Assembly: GCA_022562155.1 (NCBI GenBank)
Contig: JADFPV010000029.1
Location: 1-33,330 of the forward strand
Length of the DNA: 33,330 bases
Direction of reading: 5' to 3'
Origin: Chloroflexota bacterium
GTDB lineage: Bacteria; Chloroflexota; Dehalococcoidia; DSTF01; RBG-16-68-14
The position numbers and the translations under genes were made by a program. A model generated the notes under the pieces. That model ran no database searches. It saw only the letters and a program-made list of their open reading frames with translations, and was not told the origin of the DNA. Shown here one piece after another: positions 14,979 to 23,344 of the stretch (position 1 is the stretch's first letter; each line of letters starts with the position of its first letter).

Positions 14979-16144
14979 GGCGCCTTCCTCAGGATCAGCG
15001 CGCTCGACGGCACGACTGCGGCCGCCGCGACGAGCGCGGTCGATGCGTCCTCTACCTGGCAGGTCGACGTGCCGCGGATCTGACGCACACCCTCCAGCAC
15101 GTGGTTGAAGCCGTGCACGTACGCCTCCGAGAGGCTGCCGCCGTGCGTGTTCACCGGAATGTCGCCGTCCGGCCAGTCGATGCGGCCCTCTTCGACGAAC
15201 GCGCCCGCTTCACCGCGCTTGCAGAAGCCGTACGCCTCCAACTGCCACAGCACCATCGGGCTGAAGACATCGTAGAAGAGCGCCACGTCCATGTCTGCCG
15301 GTCCTAAACCGGCGCTCGCGTAGACGTCTCGCGCGGCATAGATCGAGGGCAGGTCGAACGGGTCCTCTTTATAGAGCAGCCCGTTCATCATGTAGTGGCG
15401 CGGCCCCATCCCCTGCGATGCGCCGGAGATGTAGGCCGGCGTTTGCTGCAGGTCGCGGGCGCGCTCGGCGCTCGTGACGACGACAGCGCAGGCGCCGTCC
15501 GTCTCCAGTGAGCAGTCCAGCAGGTGCAGCGGGTCGGCGATCATGCGTGACGAGAGCACGTCCTCGACCGTGATCGGGTCGCGGAAGAACGCTCGCGGGT
15601 TGCGGGCCGCGTTCTGTCGCTGCGTCACGGAGACGCGCGCGAACTGCTCCGATGTCGCGCCATAGTCGTGCATGTAGCGACGCGTTACCAGCGCTAGCTG
15701 CTGGACAGGGCTCACCAGCCCGTACGGCGCTTCGAACGCTGCCGTCTCACGCACGCGGGCGCCCATTTTCGACCATGGCCTCGCGCCCGACCCGCGATTC
15801 CGCGCGCGGAACGCCACCGCGACCGACGCCATGCCGGTCGCAACAGCCATCGCCGCGTAGACCACCGGCGCGCACGCGCCTCCTCCTCCGTACCCGAACC
15901 CGCCCCAGGCGCGCAGGTTGTCCGCGCCCAGGTTCCGCGCGACGTTGAGTTCGCTGTTGCCGTCCTCGCCCGGCGTTTCGATCTTGTAGATCGCGTCGAC
16001 CTCCGCCGGCGTCAGGCCCGCTTCGTCGAGCGCCTGGTGGATCGCCTCCAGCGATGTCTCCAACTCAGAGCGCCCGATGTTCTTCACGTACTCCGTCGTG
16101 CCGATGCCGACGATGGCCGTCTTGTCCCGGATCGACTCGGTCAT
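14975..16144 (-). CDS. Thiolase-superfamily protein without the nucleophilic Cys, Ltp2-like aldolase candidate
   Basis: The ATG at 16144 overlaps the stop of the upstream gene (ATGA) and is preferred over an ATG four codons earlier. The 389-residue protein has the SCP-x/lipid-transfer thiolase fold: KTAIVGIGTTEYVK, GFGYGGGGACAPVVYAA and a C-terminal VNTHGGSLSEAYVHG. Aligned with the thiolase at 29817, its catalytic Cys position is Gly; C91 lies four residues away. Ordinary thiolysis is therefore doubtful. Members paired with DUF35 can be retro-aldolases that release a short chain from a 3-hydroxyacyl-CoA (Ltp2 is the known example). Context fits this: hydratase upstream, DUF35 downstream. Aldolase function is inference. 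Confidence 0.85.
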   Translation of the reverse strand: MTESIRDKTAIVGIGTTEYVKNIGRSELETSLEAIHQALDEAGLTPAEVDAIYKIETPGEDGNSELNVARNLGADNLRAWGGFGYGGGGACAPVVYAAMAVATGMASVAVAFRARNRGSGARPWSKMGARVRETAAFEAPYGLVSPVQQLALVTRRYMHDYGATSEQFARVSVTQRQNAARNPRAFFRDPITVEDVLSSRMIADPLHLLDCSLETDGACAVVVTSAERARDLQQTPAYISGASQGMGPRHYMMNGLLYKEDPFDLPSIYAARDVYASAGLGPADMDVALFYDVFSPMVLWQLEAYGFCKRGEAGAFVEEGRIDWPDGDIPVNTHGGSLSEAYVHGFNHVLEGVRQIRGTSTCQVEDASTALVAAAAVVPSSALILRKAP

Positions 16145-18636
16145 GAAGGCACCCACGCCTCCACGACTTCACTGTCGATGAGCGTCTCGACCTCGCTCTC
16201 GCTGAAGCCTAGCTCGTTCAGGATCGACCGCGTGTGTCCGCCGAGCGGCTCCCACGGCCCGAACGTGAGCGTCTCGTCGGAGAACTTCTGGAGCGCGCCG
16301 TGTCTGCGGTACGTGCCGTAGACGGGACTCTCGACCTCAACCATGTGGCCCAGCTCCCGCATCGTCTCGTCCTCCAGGCAGAACCTGCCGGGGTCTCGCG
16401 TCTCGACGGCGACGAGAGGCACGTCATGCTCGGCGAGGGTTCGCTCCCACTCATCAGCGGGTCGCGTCCGGAAGACCGCCGCGATCTCGTCTGCGAGGCT
16501 GTCGTCGCTCTTAGTGGCCAAGTCTGGCCGCTCGACTGCCTGGCAGAACGCCTCCCACTCATGCTCTCGCGGGCAGGCCAAAAATACCCAGCCGTCCTTG
16601 GCTTCGTATAGGCGGTAGCGTGGCCCCAGGCCGTAGAGGTTCGCGTCCACGCGCGGCGGCTCTGGAACCCCATCGTAGTCGATCAGCTCGTCCGTGTTGG
16701 CGTACATGTTGGAGCAGAGCATGCTCGTCAGCAGCTCCTGGCCGCTGCCGCTCTTGTCGCGAGCGTGTAGGCCCAGCAGCAGCGCGGTCGCGGAACCCAG
16801 CGCCGCGATCGGGTCGGCGTTCCACTCGGCGGCCTTGAGCAGCCGCCAGGCCTCGTCCTTGAGATCGTTGATCGGCAATGCTTCGCTGCCCGGGCGCGGG
16901 TGGCCTTCGCCGGCCTGCCGCATCTGGTTGCCGCCGTTCGCGGCCGCGATCGCGTAGAACGCCGGCCGGCGGCAGTCCGGCCCGCTGTCGCCGTACGACG
17001 CCGCGTTGAGGTAGAGCGCGCGCGGGTTGAGTCGCTTGCACGTCTCGTAGTCGATGCCGAGTCTCTCCGCGACGCCCGGCCGGAAGTTGTGCAGCACCAT
17101 GTCAGCCTGCGCGATCAGCTTGTGCGCGACCTCGCGCCCTTCAGGCCGCTTCAGGTCGAGCGCGAGGCTCTCCTTGCCTTGTGTCATCGGGAATGAGAGC
17201 AGGCCGTCCGTCGAGTAGCGGCTGAAGTCGCCGCCCGGCACCTCGACGCGGATCACGCGCGCGCCCATGTTCGCCAGCACGCCGGTCGAGTACGGCGCCG
17301 CGATCCATTGCGAGAAGTCGACAATCGTCACGCCGGCCAGCGGCCCGTCTCCCGTCGCGTGGTCGCCGCCGTTTGTTGATGTCGACTCTCCATCGAACGT
17401 TGCGTTCGCGTGCTCGTCGAGCTGCGGCGCCGCTTTCCCGATGACCGCCTCGTTTGCCGAGAAGCGTACGAGCGGGCCGATCTGCTTCGTCGGCTGGCCG
17501 TCGAGGCCTGGCACGTCGACGACGTTGCCGTTGTGCAGCACCTGCCGGTGCTCGAGCGCCTCCCGTGGCCAGCGGACGCGTTCGACGGCGACGTTCTCAT
17601 ACTTGTCGAAGATCTCCGTCCACTCGGCGTACGTCTTGGAGCGCACACGCTCCAGCACGATCTCCCAGAGCGCCTCGGAGTCGGCCTCATCGCCGACGGC
17701 CGGCAGCTTGGCGAAACGTTCATCTTCGTAGACATGGACGAGGTCGAGCGCCTGCATCTGCGCGAAACAGAGGTGGTCGATCGTGTTCGCGAACTGGAGC
17801 CAGACGCCGTCCTTCGTGACCGCTGTTAAGTAGTTCGGACGCGGCACACGGAAGGATGGCCGGTGAACCTCGCGCGGGTTATAGGTTTTCGACTCGTCGC
17901 CACCGTCCTTACCCAACTGCTGTCGTCGCCCCATCAACTGCTGCAGGTACATGTTCGCGGTCTGGCCTTCCGCTTCCGGCCCCTGTTCACGCAGCTGGTG
18001 GCCGATCCACAGGATCAGGTCGTACGGTATCAGCGACGCCAGCAGCGAGACGCTGACCTTCTGCCCGCGTCCGGTCGATTGGCGCTTGTGGAGCGCTGCA
18101 AGGATGCCTTGCACGGTGAGCATCGCGGCTGAATAGGAAGCGCAGGGGACGGCCGGATAGCCGGGACCGTTCCGGTCCGCGATGCGTTCGAACATCATCA
18201 TCCGGCCGAACTTCGCGCAGACGAGCGCCTCGTAGCCCTTCAGGTGGGCGAACGCGCCCTCTTCGCCGTAACCGGTGATTGCCGCATAGATCGCGGCCGG
18301 GTTTGCTTCTCGCACCTGCTCGTAGCCGATGCCGAGTCGCTCTGCAACGCCGGGCCTATACGACGTCACGACCGCGTCCGCGTCGCGAATGAGTTCCAGC
18401 GCCCGCTCCTGACCGGCGTCCGATTTCAGGTCGAGCGCGACGCTCCTCTTGCCGCGATTCCAGGTCTGGAACGCCGGCTGGCTGCGGGCGGGATCGCCTT
18501 CCGGTGGCTCGACCTTGATAACGTCGGCGCCGTTGTCGGCGAGGACCATCGTCGCCAGCGGTCCTGCCATCCAGGTACTGAAGTCGACGACCCGCAGGCC
18601 GTCGCACGCCCCGCCGCCGCTTGCGGCGGACCTCAT
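16141..18636 (-). CDS. Double-domain CaiB/BaiF CoA-transferase-like protein
   Basis: The 831-residue protein contains two complete family III CoA-transferase domains in tandem. The first runs from about residue 12 (DGLRVVDFSTWMAGPLATM) to 405 and the second from about 432 (GPLAGVTIVDFSQWIAAPY) to the end. A short Gly/Ser/Asp linker joins them. Family III enzymes are normally interlocked homodimers, so this is a dimer made as one chain. Both catalytic Asp positions are lost: GQKVSVSLLAS has Ala200 and GQELLTSMLCS has Cys641. The ATG at 18636 overlaps the stop of the hydratase gene (ATGA); a start 14 codons upstream is less likely. It could bind CoA esters, act as a racemase-like or regulatory subunit, or use another residue. 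Confidence 0.9.
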   Translation of the reverse strand: MRSAASGGGACDGLRVVDFSTWMAGPLATMVLADNGADVIKVEPPEGDPARSQPAFQTWNRGKRSVALDLKSDAGQERALELIRDADAVVTSYRPGVAERLGIGYEQVREANPAAIYAAITGYGEEGAFAHLKGYEALVCAKFGRMMMFERIADRNGPGYPAVPCASYSAAMLTVQGILAALHKRQSTGRGQKVSVSLLASLIPYDLILWIGHQLREQGPEAEGQTANMYLQQLMGRRQQLGKDGGDESKTYNPREVHRPSFRVPRPNYLTAVTKDGVWLQFANTIDHLCFAQMQALDLVHVYEDERFAKLPAVGDEADSEALWEIVLERVRSKTYAEWTEIFDKYENVAVERVRWPREALEHRQVLHNGNVVDVPGLDGQPTKQIGPLVRFSANEAVIGKAAPQLDEHANATFDGESTSTNGGDHATGDGPLAGVTIVDFSQWIAAPYSTGVLANMGARVIRVEVPGGDFSRYSTDGLLSFPMTQGKESLALDLKRPEGREVAHKLIAQADMVLHNFRPGVAERLGIDYETCKRLNPRALYLNAASYGDSGPDCRRPAFYAIAAANGGNQMRQAGEGHPRPGSEALPINDLKDEAWRLLKAAEWNADPIAALGSATALLLGLHARDKSGSGQELLTSMLCSNMYANTDELIDYDGVPEPPRVDANLYGLGPRYRLYEAKDGWVFLACPREHEWEAFCQAVERPDLATKSDDSLADEIAAVFRTRPADEWERTLAEHDVPLVAVETRDPGRFCLEDETMRELGHMVEVESPVYGTYRRHGALQKFSDETLTFGPWEPLGGHTRSILNELGFSESEVETLIDSEVVEAWVPS

Positions 18637-19700
18637 ACGCTCGCCTCGCGGACCGGCAGCAGGAGCGTCGCGCTGCACGGCGTCACTGGCCCTTCTTGCG
18701 TCGCGATCGTCACGTCGACGTCGACGCGATGTTCGCCGGCCTCTTCGTACTTCTTCGTTATCTTGCCGGTGATGATCATGTCGTCGCCCGCGCAGACGTT
18801 GCCCCGCATCGCGACCTTCATCCGGCGTACCGTGCTCTTCGGCCCGCCCCAGTCGGTCAGAAAGCGCGACACCATGCCCATGTTGAACGGTGTGTTCACG
18901 AAGACGTCTTTAGCCTTCGATCGCTCCTGTGCGTAGTCGCGGTTCGAGTGCTGCGGCGAGAAGTCGCGCGTAGCCGATGCGAGATACGCCGCCCGCGTTG
19001 TGGTGAACGGCATGACCAGTTTCGGCAGTTCGTCTCCCTCGCTCACGTCGTCCCAGTAGCGGTCGACGTACTGCGGAGGCTGGTAGCCGGTCTTCTCGCC
19101 TTCGATCGCTTCTTCGACGGCGGGGCTCCAGCCTGCGCTCGATGCTGCGCTGGACGATTCTGCTTCGCGGCCGTAGCCGAACCCCGTCATGCGCTCTCGC
19201 ACGATCAGTTCGCCGCTCTGGTTGCGATAGAGCCGGTCCATCGTCCAGAAATGTCCTTCGCCGAGCTTCGTCTTCTTCCATGGCGAGATCGATACGAGCC
19301 GCTGGCTGACGCTGATCCGGTCGCCCGCCACGGCGGGACGTGCGAACTCCAGCTCGACGTCAGAAATGATGCCGACGGGCAGGTTCAGCAGCTCTTTGAT
19401 CGTGTAGTGGATATGCGGCGCCGGTTCACGTCCGTCCGGCGGCCATGGCCAGCGGAACGGCATGCTGAACGTCGTCATGATCGATCCCGGCGGCGCGACG
19501 AGGCCGCCGTGCCCCTGCGATCTCGCGTACGCCTTGTCCAGGTAGAGGGGGTTGCCGTCCTCCAGCGTCTCGCACCAGTGGCGGATCAGGTACTCACTGA
19601 CCTCCAGCGGCGCCGCTTCCGGCTCCGACTCTTCGGTCAGGGCCTGGAGGCGCTGCTTCGTCTCTTCGGACAGGTCATCGGGGATGTAGTCCAGCGCCAT
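18633..19700 (-). CDS. Double-hotdog MaoC/FAS1-like enoyl-CoA hydratase
   Basis: The ATG at 19700 (MALDYIPDDLSEE) is chosen because it lies 2 bases from the upstream stop; the frame continues further but reads as shadow of the dehydrogenase. The product has 355 residues. The N-terminal hotdog (about 25-175) contains ETLEDGNPLYLD and GLVAPPGSI, typical of FAS1-like dehydratase domains. The C-terminal hotdog (about 215-350) has the hydratase-2 motif RDFSPQHSN with the Asp/His pair D246 and H251. It should hydrate a 2-enoyl-CoA to the 3-hydroxyacyl-CoA after the two dehydrogenases encoded just upstream. The two-domain layout suits bulky substrates. Confidence 0.88.
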   Translation of the reverse strand: MALDYIPDDLSEETKQRLQALTEESEPEAAPLEVSEYLIRHWCETLEDGNPLYLDKAYARSQGHGGLVAPPGSIMTTFSMPFRWPWPPDGREPAPHIHYTIKELLNLPVGIISDVELEFARPAVAGDRISVSQRLVSISPWKKTKLGEGHFWTMDRLYRNQSGELIVRERMTGFGYGREAESSSAASSAGWSPAVEEAIEGEKTGYQPPQYVDRYWDDVSEGDELPKLVMPFTTTRAAYLASATRDFSPQHSNRDYAQERSKAKDVFVNTPFNMGMVSRFLTDWGGPKSTVRRMKVAMRGNVCAGDDMIITGKITKKYEEAGEHRVDVDVTIATQEGPVTPCSATLLLPVREASV

Positions 19701-19702
19701 CG

Positions 19703-20839
19703 CTAGCGGTCCAAGATCTCCTCGGCGATGATGTCCTCCCAGAAGCCGGAGTCGCCCATCGAGAGTTGGTACTGCTTGCCGCGCCGGAGGAAGAGCGTCG
19801 TGTCCATGTCTTCGTCGTAACCGATGCCGCCGTGGATCTGGGCGCCAATGTCCGAGGCCTTGCGGAACGTGTCGCCGGCAAACGCTTTGGCTGTTGCCAC
19901 GATCTCGCGGGACGGCTCTCCTTCGTCCAGCGTCCATGCCGCGTAAAACGTTGTCGTGTCTGCCGCGATGATCTCGGTAATCGAGAGCGCAAGGTAGTGC
20001 TGGATCGCCTGGAAGCTGCCGATCGGGTGGCCGAACTGGACGCGTTCCTTCGCGAACGCCGTAGCCATCTCGTGGATGCGCTCGGAAGCTCCCACCATGT
20101 AGCCGCATAGCGCGACGACGCCGCGTTCGATCACGCCTTCGAGCGACTCCCAGGCCTTACCCGGCTCGCCGATGACGTCCGCGGTTGCGACCTTCACGCC
20201 GTCGAGCTTCATCTGGAACTGGCGGTCGCGGGCCACGGTGTTGAGTGGCTCCATGCGTACGTTTACGTCGTTCGGGTCGACCAGGAACATCGACAGCCCG
20301 TCGGTCTCAGGCGGCGATCCCGCCGTCCGCGCGACGACGAGGACGCGGTCAGCCGCCGTCGCGAACTCGACGAACATCTTCGTGCCGTTTAGCACGTAGC
20401 CGTCACCCTCGGGCACGGCTGTCGCGTGGACGCTGCGAGCGTCGTAGAACGTGTTCTCCTCTTGCAGTGCGAACGCGATCACCGTTTCGCCGGAGATCAT
20501 GGCGGGCAGCCAACACTGCTTCTGTTCATCATTACCGGCGGCGGCGATGGCCCCGCCCGCCAGGATGACAGTCGGGATGTACGGACTGGGGCAGAGCGAA
20601 CGCCCCATCTCCTTCGTCAGCACGACAAGCTCGACGGTACCCATCCCGGACCCGCCGACGTCTTCGTTGTGCGGCAAGCCGAACCAGCCTAGGTCGGCCA
20701 TCTTCTTCCACAGGTCGCGCGAGAATCCATTTTCGTTGGACTCCATCTCTCGCGCCATGCTCAACGGGGACTCTGTCGAAAGAAACGACCGCGCCGTGCT
20801 TTGCAGCGTCTTCTGTTCTTCGCTGAACTCCATGTCCAT
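19703..20839 (-). CDS. Acyl-CoA dehydrogenase with degenerate FAD/substrate motif
   Basis: The product is 378 residues; an AGGAG site lies 7-8 bases before the ATG. The fold is clear (MDMEFSEEQKTLQSTARSFL, FVEFATAADRVLVVART, AFAKERVQFGHPIGSFQAIQH, QIHGGIGYDED). The usual TEPxAGSD motif is replaced by ALQEENTFYDARS, and the C-terminal GTSEIQR segment is absent. An ER pair (E238) is near the alternative catalytic position. Such degenerate paralogues are known as partners in alpha2-beta2 dehydrogenases of steroid side-chain degradation (ChsE1-ChsE2 type). The canonical dehydrogenase encoded 10 bases upstream is the obvious partner. The heteromer is an inference. Confidence 0.9.
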   Translation of the reverse strand: MDMEFSEEQKTLQSTARSFLSTESPLSMAREMESNENGFSRDLWKKMADLGWFGLPHNEDVGGSGMGTVELVVLTKEMGRSLCPSPYIPTVILAGGAIAAAGNDEQKQCWLPAMISGETVIAFALQEENTFYDARSVHATAVPEGDGYVLNGTKMFVEFATAADRVLVVARTAGSPPETDGLSMFLVDPNDVNVRMEPLNTVARDRQFQMKLDGVKVATADVIGEPGKAWESLEGVIERGVVALCGYMVGASERIHEMATAFAKERVQFGHPIGSFQAIQHYLALSITEIIAADTTTFYAAWTLDEGEPSREIVATAKAFAGDTFRKASDIGAQIHGGIGYDEDMDTTLFLRRGKQYQLSMGDSGFWEDIIAEEILDR

Positions 20840-20849
20840 AAGGCTTCTC

Positions 20850-22022
20850 CTAAGACGCCGGCAGGCCGAGGTAGCGGCGCGCGATGATGTTCTTCGAGAT
20901 ATCGACTCCGGCTGCCGCGACTCGCTGGTGGCCCGCCCAGAGGTAGTCGTCCACCATGTCGCCGTCCATCGGCGCGTGGCCGCCGTTGTGCCAGAGGTAG
21001 CCGTACGGCCCCATGATGTCCAGCGCTTCGTCCGTCAGGACCGTCTCGGCGATACCGCCCCACATCTTGTTCATCGCCGCCTCGTTCGCGGGGACGTAGT
21101 CCGGCCGCACCGCTTCGCAGACGCAACGCAGATCGAGCATCCTGCCCGCCTCGACGACCATCGCCAGTTTCGCGATCTTGCGGCGGACGACAGGGTCGTC
21201 CCTGAGTGGCTTGCCGTTCAGCTCCGTGTCCTTCACCCACTGGACGAGCCGGTTGAACTTGCGGATGGTGGGCGCGAACGACGTCATCGCGAAGCGCTCG
21301 TATGTGAGTGCCTCCGTGATGTAGCGCCAGCCCTCGTTCAGTTCGCCGACGAGGCGTTCTTTAGGCACGCGCACGTCGTCGAAGAAGACGTCGTTGGTCT
21401 GTTCTCCGATCACGGTATTCATCGGCGAGAGCGTCATGCCCGGCGTCGGCACGTCGATGATCAGCAGGCTGATGCCCTTGTGCTTGGGCGCGTCCGGATC
21501 GGTGCGCACGCCCGTCCACATGTAGTCGGCAAAGTGCGCCGACGTGATGAAGCGCTTCTGCCCGTTCAGGACGTACTCGTCGCCGTCCAGTTCGGCCTTC
21601 ATCTGCATGTTCGCGAGGTCGGAGCCGGCCTCAGGCTCCGTGTACGCGAGCGCCCACTGGATCTCGTTCTTGAGGATGCGCGGGATGAACTCCTGCTTCA
21701 GCTTCTCGCTGCCGTTGTGCAGCAGCGTGTTCACGACGACGCCGAGGTTCTTGCCCACGATAGGCGCCTGCGCCTTATGCAGCTCGTCGTTGAGGATGTA
21801 CTGCGCCAGCGGCATCGATTCGCCGGTGCCGCCGTACTCCTTCGGGAAGCCCATCGAGAGCCAGCCGCGCTTCGACATCTTCGTCACGAACTCCTGCCGC
21901 TCCGGAGTGTCGAGCAGCCCGCCCAGCCATTTCGACCGGATGGTGTCCGTCATGTTGGCTTCAATGAACTCGCGTACCTCTTTGCGGAAGGCCTCTTCCT
22001 CCTCGCTGAATCGAAAGTCCAT
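20850..22022 (-). CDS. Acyl-CoA dehydrogenase (canonical partner)
   Basis: The 390-residue product has a strong GGAGG ribosome site 7 bases before its ATG. It shows the YTEPEAGSDLANM motif (about residues 127-139), VLNGQKRFITSA, DPDAPKHKGISLL, and TYER with a Glu (E242) at the isovaleryl/long-chain-type catalytic position. The C-terminal segment is AAAGVDISKNII, without the YEGT Glu. It should desaturate an acyl-CoA, possibly as a heterotetramer with the following, degenerate dehydrogenase. It follows the racemase gene by 71 bases and uses its own good ribosome site, but no separate promoter stands out. Confidence 0.93.
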   Translation of the reverse strand: MDFRFSEEEEAFRKEVREFIEANMTDTIRSKWLGGLLDTPERQEFVTKMSKRGWLSMGFPKEYGGTGESMPLAQYILNDELHKAQAPIVGKNLGVVVNTLLHNGSEKLKQEFIPRILKNEIQWALAYTEPEAGSDLANMQMKAELDGDEYVLNGQKRFITSAHFADYMWTGVRTDPDAPKHKGISLLIIDVPTPGMTLSPMNTVIGEQTNDVFFDDVRVPKERLVGELNEGWRYITEALTYERFAMTSFAPTIRKFNRLVQWVKDTELNGKPLRDDPVVRRKIAKLAMVVEAGRMLDLRCVCEAVRPDYVPANEAAMNKMWGGIAETVLTDEALDIMGPYGYLWHNGGHAPMDGDMVDDYLWAGHQRVAAAGVDISKNIIARRYLGLPAS

Positions 22023-22093
22023 GCTGCTACCTCCTCGGTGGCGTTGGTGGTTCGGTTCTCAGGCGAGGCCGCGGGAGAGCCTCGCCGTGTTGT

Positions 22094-23263
22094 TCAGGCG
22101 ATCGCCTCGCTGCGGCGCAGCGCTTCGATGGCCGGTTCGTCGTAACCAAGCTCGCTTAGGATATCAGGTGTGTCCTGTCCTGCCTCTGGGCCGGGGCTGC
22201 GTATCGAACCGGGCGTCTCGGACAGCTTGGCCATCACGCCGACCTGAGTGCGCGTGCTGCCGTCGCCCTGTTCGACGTCGACGATCAGCTCGCGATGGCG
22301 CAGGTGCGGGTCGTTGACCACCTCATCGATGCCCAAGACCGGGCCCACGCACGTCTCGCCCGGCATCAGCAGCTCGACCCACTCATCGCGCGTCTTCGTG
22401 AGGAACGCCTCGCGAAACGCTCCAAAGACCGCCTGCTGCTGCTCCTCGTCGCCGTACTGGTGCGGGATTAGGTCCTCACGCTCCAGCAGCTTGCAGAGGT
22501 TTTCGTAGAACCACGGTTCGATAGCTCCGACCGAGACGTACTTTCCGTCCTTCGTCTCGTAGATGCTGTACCAGGGATAGAGGCCGGTCGTGATCGTCCC
22601 GCCCCTGTGCGGTACCGCGCCTGTCGTTAGGTGCTCTTCGATCGGGAAGAACATCATGGTGACCAGGCCGTCCACCATGGCCATGTCGATGTACTGGCCC
22701 TTACCCGTGCGTTCGCGCGCCAAAAGAGCACCTAATACGCTGATGGCGGCGTTCATGCCTCCACCCGCGTTGTCCGCGATCGTATTGCCGGGGATCATCG
22801 GCGGGCCGTCGCGGTCGCCCGTCATGTCCAGCATGCCGGTGATGCCCTGGTAGTTGATGTCGTGGCCGACGTAGCTGCTGTACGGCCCCTCTTGGCCGTA
22901 TCCGGAGAGTGAGGCGTAGACGATCTCCGGCCGGACCGCCTTCACGGCTTTGTAATCAACACCGAGGCGCTTTACGACCCCCGGCCGGAAGCCCTCCGTG
23001 ATTACATCCGAAGTCGCCGCAAGGGCGAAGAAGACCTTCTTGCCTTCGTCAGTCTTTAGATTGAGACTAATGCTGCGTGAGTTGCGCCGGATGGCGGAGT
23101 CGCCTGGAAGGTTGATCATGCGCCCTGCTCGCGGCCCTTCCTTCGGCTCCGGCGCTTCCACCCGGATCACGTCTGCTCCCATATCGGCCAGGATCTGGGA
23201 ACAGTGCGGTCCCGGGCCCAACCGGGCCATATCGATGATGCGGATTCCCTCTAGGGCGAGCAA
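22094..23263 (-). CDS. Alpha-methylacyl-CoA racemase
   Basis: TTG at 23263 is chosen as start: AAGGAG lies 7 bases upstream and the frame then reads LLALEGIRIIDMARLGPG, the normal N-terminus. The 389-residue protein is a family III member of the racemase branch. The catalytic residues of mycobacterial MCR (His126, Asp156, Glu241) map to H134 (GHDINY), D164 (ADNAGGG) and E249 (GAIEPWF). The offset is a constant +8, which is strong evidence. It would interconvert 2R and 2S methyl-branched acyl-CoAs so the S-specific dehydrogenases can act. It is the first gene of the operon, behind the promoter at 23297-23326. Confidence 0.9.
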   Translation of the reverse strand: MLALEGIRIIDMARLGPGPHCSQILADMGADVIRVEAPEPKEGPRAGRMINLPGDSAIRRNSRSISLNLKTDEGKKVFFALAATSDVITEGFRPGVVKRLGVDYKAVKAVRPEIVYASLSGYGQEGPYSSYVGHDINYQGITGMLDMTGDRDGPPMIPGNTIADNAGGGMNAAISVLGALLARERTGKGQYIDMAMVDGLVTMMFFPIEEHLTTGAVPHRGGTITTGLYPWYSIYETKDGKYVSVGAIEPWFYENLCKLLEREDLIPHQYGDEEQQQAVFGAFREAFLTKTRDEWVELLMPGETCVGPVLGIDEVVNDPHLRHRELIVDVEQGDGSTRTQVGVMAKLSETPGSIRSPGPEAGQDTPDILSELGYDEPAIEALRRSEAIA

Positions 23264-23296
23264 ATCGTCTCTCCTTCTGTTGTTTGGCCGCACGTT

Positions 23297-23326
23297 GTTG
23301 TAGCGTGTTCTTTGCGAGACCGTCAA
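23297..23326 (-). promoter_or_regulatory. Predicted promoter of the racemase operon
   Basis: On the minus strand, TTGACG (23326-23321), an 18-base spacer and TACAAC (23302-23297) place the transcript start near 23290, about 27 bases before the TTG start codon. It lies in the 81-base gap shared with the divergent flavoprotein gene, so the two directions may be co-regulated. Confidence 0.45.
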
Positions 23327-23344
23327 ATCGAAAGGAAAGACTAC

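Noticed and set aside
20451-22145. A long open frame (over 560 codons) on the plus strand opposite two acyl-CoA dehydrogenases
   Set aside because: Its translation is Arg/His/Val-rich with no domain, and it mirrors the high third-position GC of the genes on the other strand.
23263-23326. ATG at 23326 as start of the racemase
   Set aside because: The extra 21 residues are Arg/Asn-rich, cover the promoter and precede the ribosome site; the TTG at 23263 restores the family N-terminus and the constant offset to MCR catalytic residues.
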